Origin: an uncultured Verrucomicrobiales bacterium
GTDB taxonomy: Bacteria; Verrucomicrobiota; Verrucomicrobiae; Limisphaerales; CANJSG01
Direction of reading: 5' to 3'
NCBI GenBank assembly: GCA_946480965.1
Contig: CAMLMI010000260.1
Coordinates: 1-6,734 of the forward strand
Length of the DNA stretch: 6,734 bases
Positions 5,748 to 6,734 of this stretch are shown here, in pieces (within the stretch, counting starts at the first letter, position 1; each line of letters begins with the position of its first letter). The position numbers were made by a program, and so were the translations under genes. The notes below the pieces were generated by a model. It worked only from the letters and a program-made list of their open reading frames with translations. It was not told the DNA's origin and did not search any database.

Positions 5748-6734
5748 ATGAAAAACACGCTCGAAACCCGCCTGGGACTGTTCTTCGCCCTCGCCCTGGT
5801 CGCCGCGTTCCTCATCTTGGAGATGCTGGGAGGGTTCACCTTCTTCCAGAAGGGCTACCGGTTGAACGCCCTCTTCAACAACGTGCAGGAACTCCAGGTC
5901 GGCGATCCCGTGAAGATGGCGGGCGTCGAGGTCGGCCGCGTCGAGGCCGTGGCCCTGACCAACACCCAGGTGCGCGTCACCCTCCGCATCCATGACGCGG
6001 GCACGCAGGTCCGCACCGACAGCAAGGCCACCATCAAGTTCGTCGGCCTCATGGGGCAGAACTTCATCGCCGTCGATTTCGGCACGCCCAACGGCGTCGT
6101 CGCCACCGACGGCGCCTATCTCCAGACCGCCGAACAGCCCGACCTCAGCCAGCTCATGGCCAAGCTGGAGAACGTCGCCACCGGGGTGGAGAACCTCACC
6201 CGCAGCTTCTCCGGCGACACCGTGAACAACCTGCTCGGCCCCCTGACCGACTTCCTCAAGCAGAACCAGCAGAACCTCACCGACAGCATCGCGAACATGC
6301 GGACCATTTCGCAGAACATCGCCGAAGGGAAAGGCACCGTCGGCAAGCTCATCAACGATCCGGCCCTGCACGATTCCGCCCTCGCCACGCTCACCACCCT
6401 CCAGACCAACCTCGGCACCCTCAGCGTCGAGATCAACGCCGCCCTCGCCGACGCCCGCGGCATCATCGGCGACGTGCGCGGCGGCAAGGGAACCATCGGC
6501 AAGCTGATGACCGACGAGTCGCTCTTCACCGAGACCCGCGCCGCCATGACGCAGATGAAGGAGATCATGCAGAAGATCAACGGCGGCCAGGGCAGCATCG
6601 GCCAGTTGGTCAACGACGACGCCCTCCTGCGCAACGTGAAGCTCTCCCTCCAGAAGCTCGACAAGGCCACCGAAGGCCTCGAAGACACCGGTCCCCTCCA
6701 GGTCATCGGCATCGCCGCCGGCACGCTCTTCTGA
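5748..6734 (+). CDS. mlaD: MCE-domain lipid-binding protein MlaD of the Mla transporter
   Basis: This 328-residue protein is anchored in the inner membrane by one N-terminal helix (LGLFFALALVAAFLILEML, 9-27) and faces the periplasm. Residues of about 38-112 form the MCE domain: YRLNALFNNVQELQVGDPV and GVEVGRVEAV match the family core, and the strand GLMGQNFIAVDFG closes it. In Mla systems such domains form a hexameric ring with a lipid-conducting pore on top of MlaE. After the domain comes a helical region of about 200 residues, far longer than in E. coli MlaD (183 residues in total). It carries three copies of a glycine motif: GKGTVGKLINDPAL (194-207), GKGTIGKLMTDESL (246-259) and GQGSIGQLVNDDAL (280-293). 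Similar tails occur in many MCE proteins and probably extend the tunnel or bind partners. The end, GPLQVIGIAAGTLF, is apolar. The stop is the last codon of the window, so an accessory lipoprotein or MlaC-like gene could follow unseen. Confidence 0.93.
   Translation: MKNTLETRLGLFFALALVAAFLILEMLGGFTFFQKGYRLNALFNNVQELQVGDPVKMAGVEVGRVEAVALTNTQVRVTLRIHDAGTQVRTDSKATIKFVGLMGQNFIAVDFGTPNGVVATDGAYLQTAEQPDLSQLMAKLENVATGVENLTRSFSGDTVNNLLGPLTDFLKQNQQNLTDSIANMRTISQNIAEGKGTVGKLINDPALHDSALATLTTLQTNLGTLSVEINAALADARGIIGDVRGGKGTIGKLMTDESLFTETRAAMTQMKEIMQKINGGQGSIGQLVNDDALLRNVKLSLQKLDKATEGLEDTGPLQVIGIAAGTLF

Noticed and set aside
5280..6371. A 363-codon minus-strand open frame opposite mlaF and mlaD
   Set aside because: It lies antisense to two well-supported genes, and its Gly/Val/Asp-rich composition mirrors their GC-rich codons.
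1..6734. tRNA or rRNA genes, CRISPR arrays, insertion sequences, integrases, attachment-site repeats
   Set aside because: I looked for these by eye on both strands and saw no cloverleaf, spaced direct repeats, transposase or integrase motifs.

Overview
This is a GC-rich bacterial window. All credible genes lie on the + strand. It runs through the 3' end of recF, a two-gene restriction-modification (RM) cassette, a secreted repeat protein of unknown function, and a three-gene Mla/MCE-type lipid-transport operon whose last stop codon ends the window. The MCE transporter implies an outer-membrane (diderm) bacterium. The high-GC coding style and my memory of similar mlaE-mlaF-mlaD genes and Trp-Pro-Leu repeat proteins make me think of the Verrucomicrobiota (Opitutae-like). 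That placement is an inference and is not proven by the sequence.

Region by region: 2-178 is the RecF C-terminus. 179-270 is a short gap holding an imperfect inverted repeat. 271-1617 encodes a complete DNA cytosine-C5 methyltransferase with all key motifs. 1610-2422 overlaps it by 8 bases and encodes a protein with a Mrr-like E-x-D...Q-x-K nuclease signature, most likely the cognate restriction enzyme. 2423-2641 is non-coding as far as I can see and contains a GC-rich hairpin. 2642-4117 encodes an exported protein of about 491 residues built from about 21 short aromatic/proline motifs (WPLW, LPFYG, WPFYG and similar) about 21 residues apart. 4118-4195 is a short gap. It overlaps a possible 30-codon leader ORF (4104-4196) that has a perfect Shine-Dalgarno sequence and a stop that overlaps the mlaE ATG. 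Then follow mlaE (4196-4945), mlaF (4945-5736) and mlaD (5748-6734).

The RM pair is visibly less GC-rich than its flanks: hand-counted 60-base samples give 48% and 55%, against 65-70% downstream. It reads as a horizontally acquired defence cassette placed after recF. The methyltransferase would protect host DNA at the site that the nuclease cuts.

The second half looks like a cell-envelope unit. MlaE (permease), MlaF (ATPase) and MlaD (MCE substrate-binding subunit) form an inner-membrane complex that moves lipids between inner and outer membranes. The repeat protein just upstream, in the same direction, is a candidate for an envelope partner that has not been described. The most interesting leads are this repeat protein and the possible translationally coupled leader ORF in front of mlaE.
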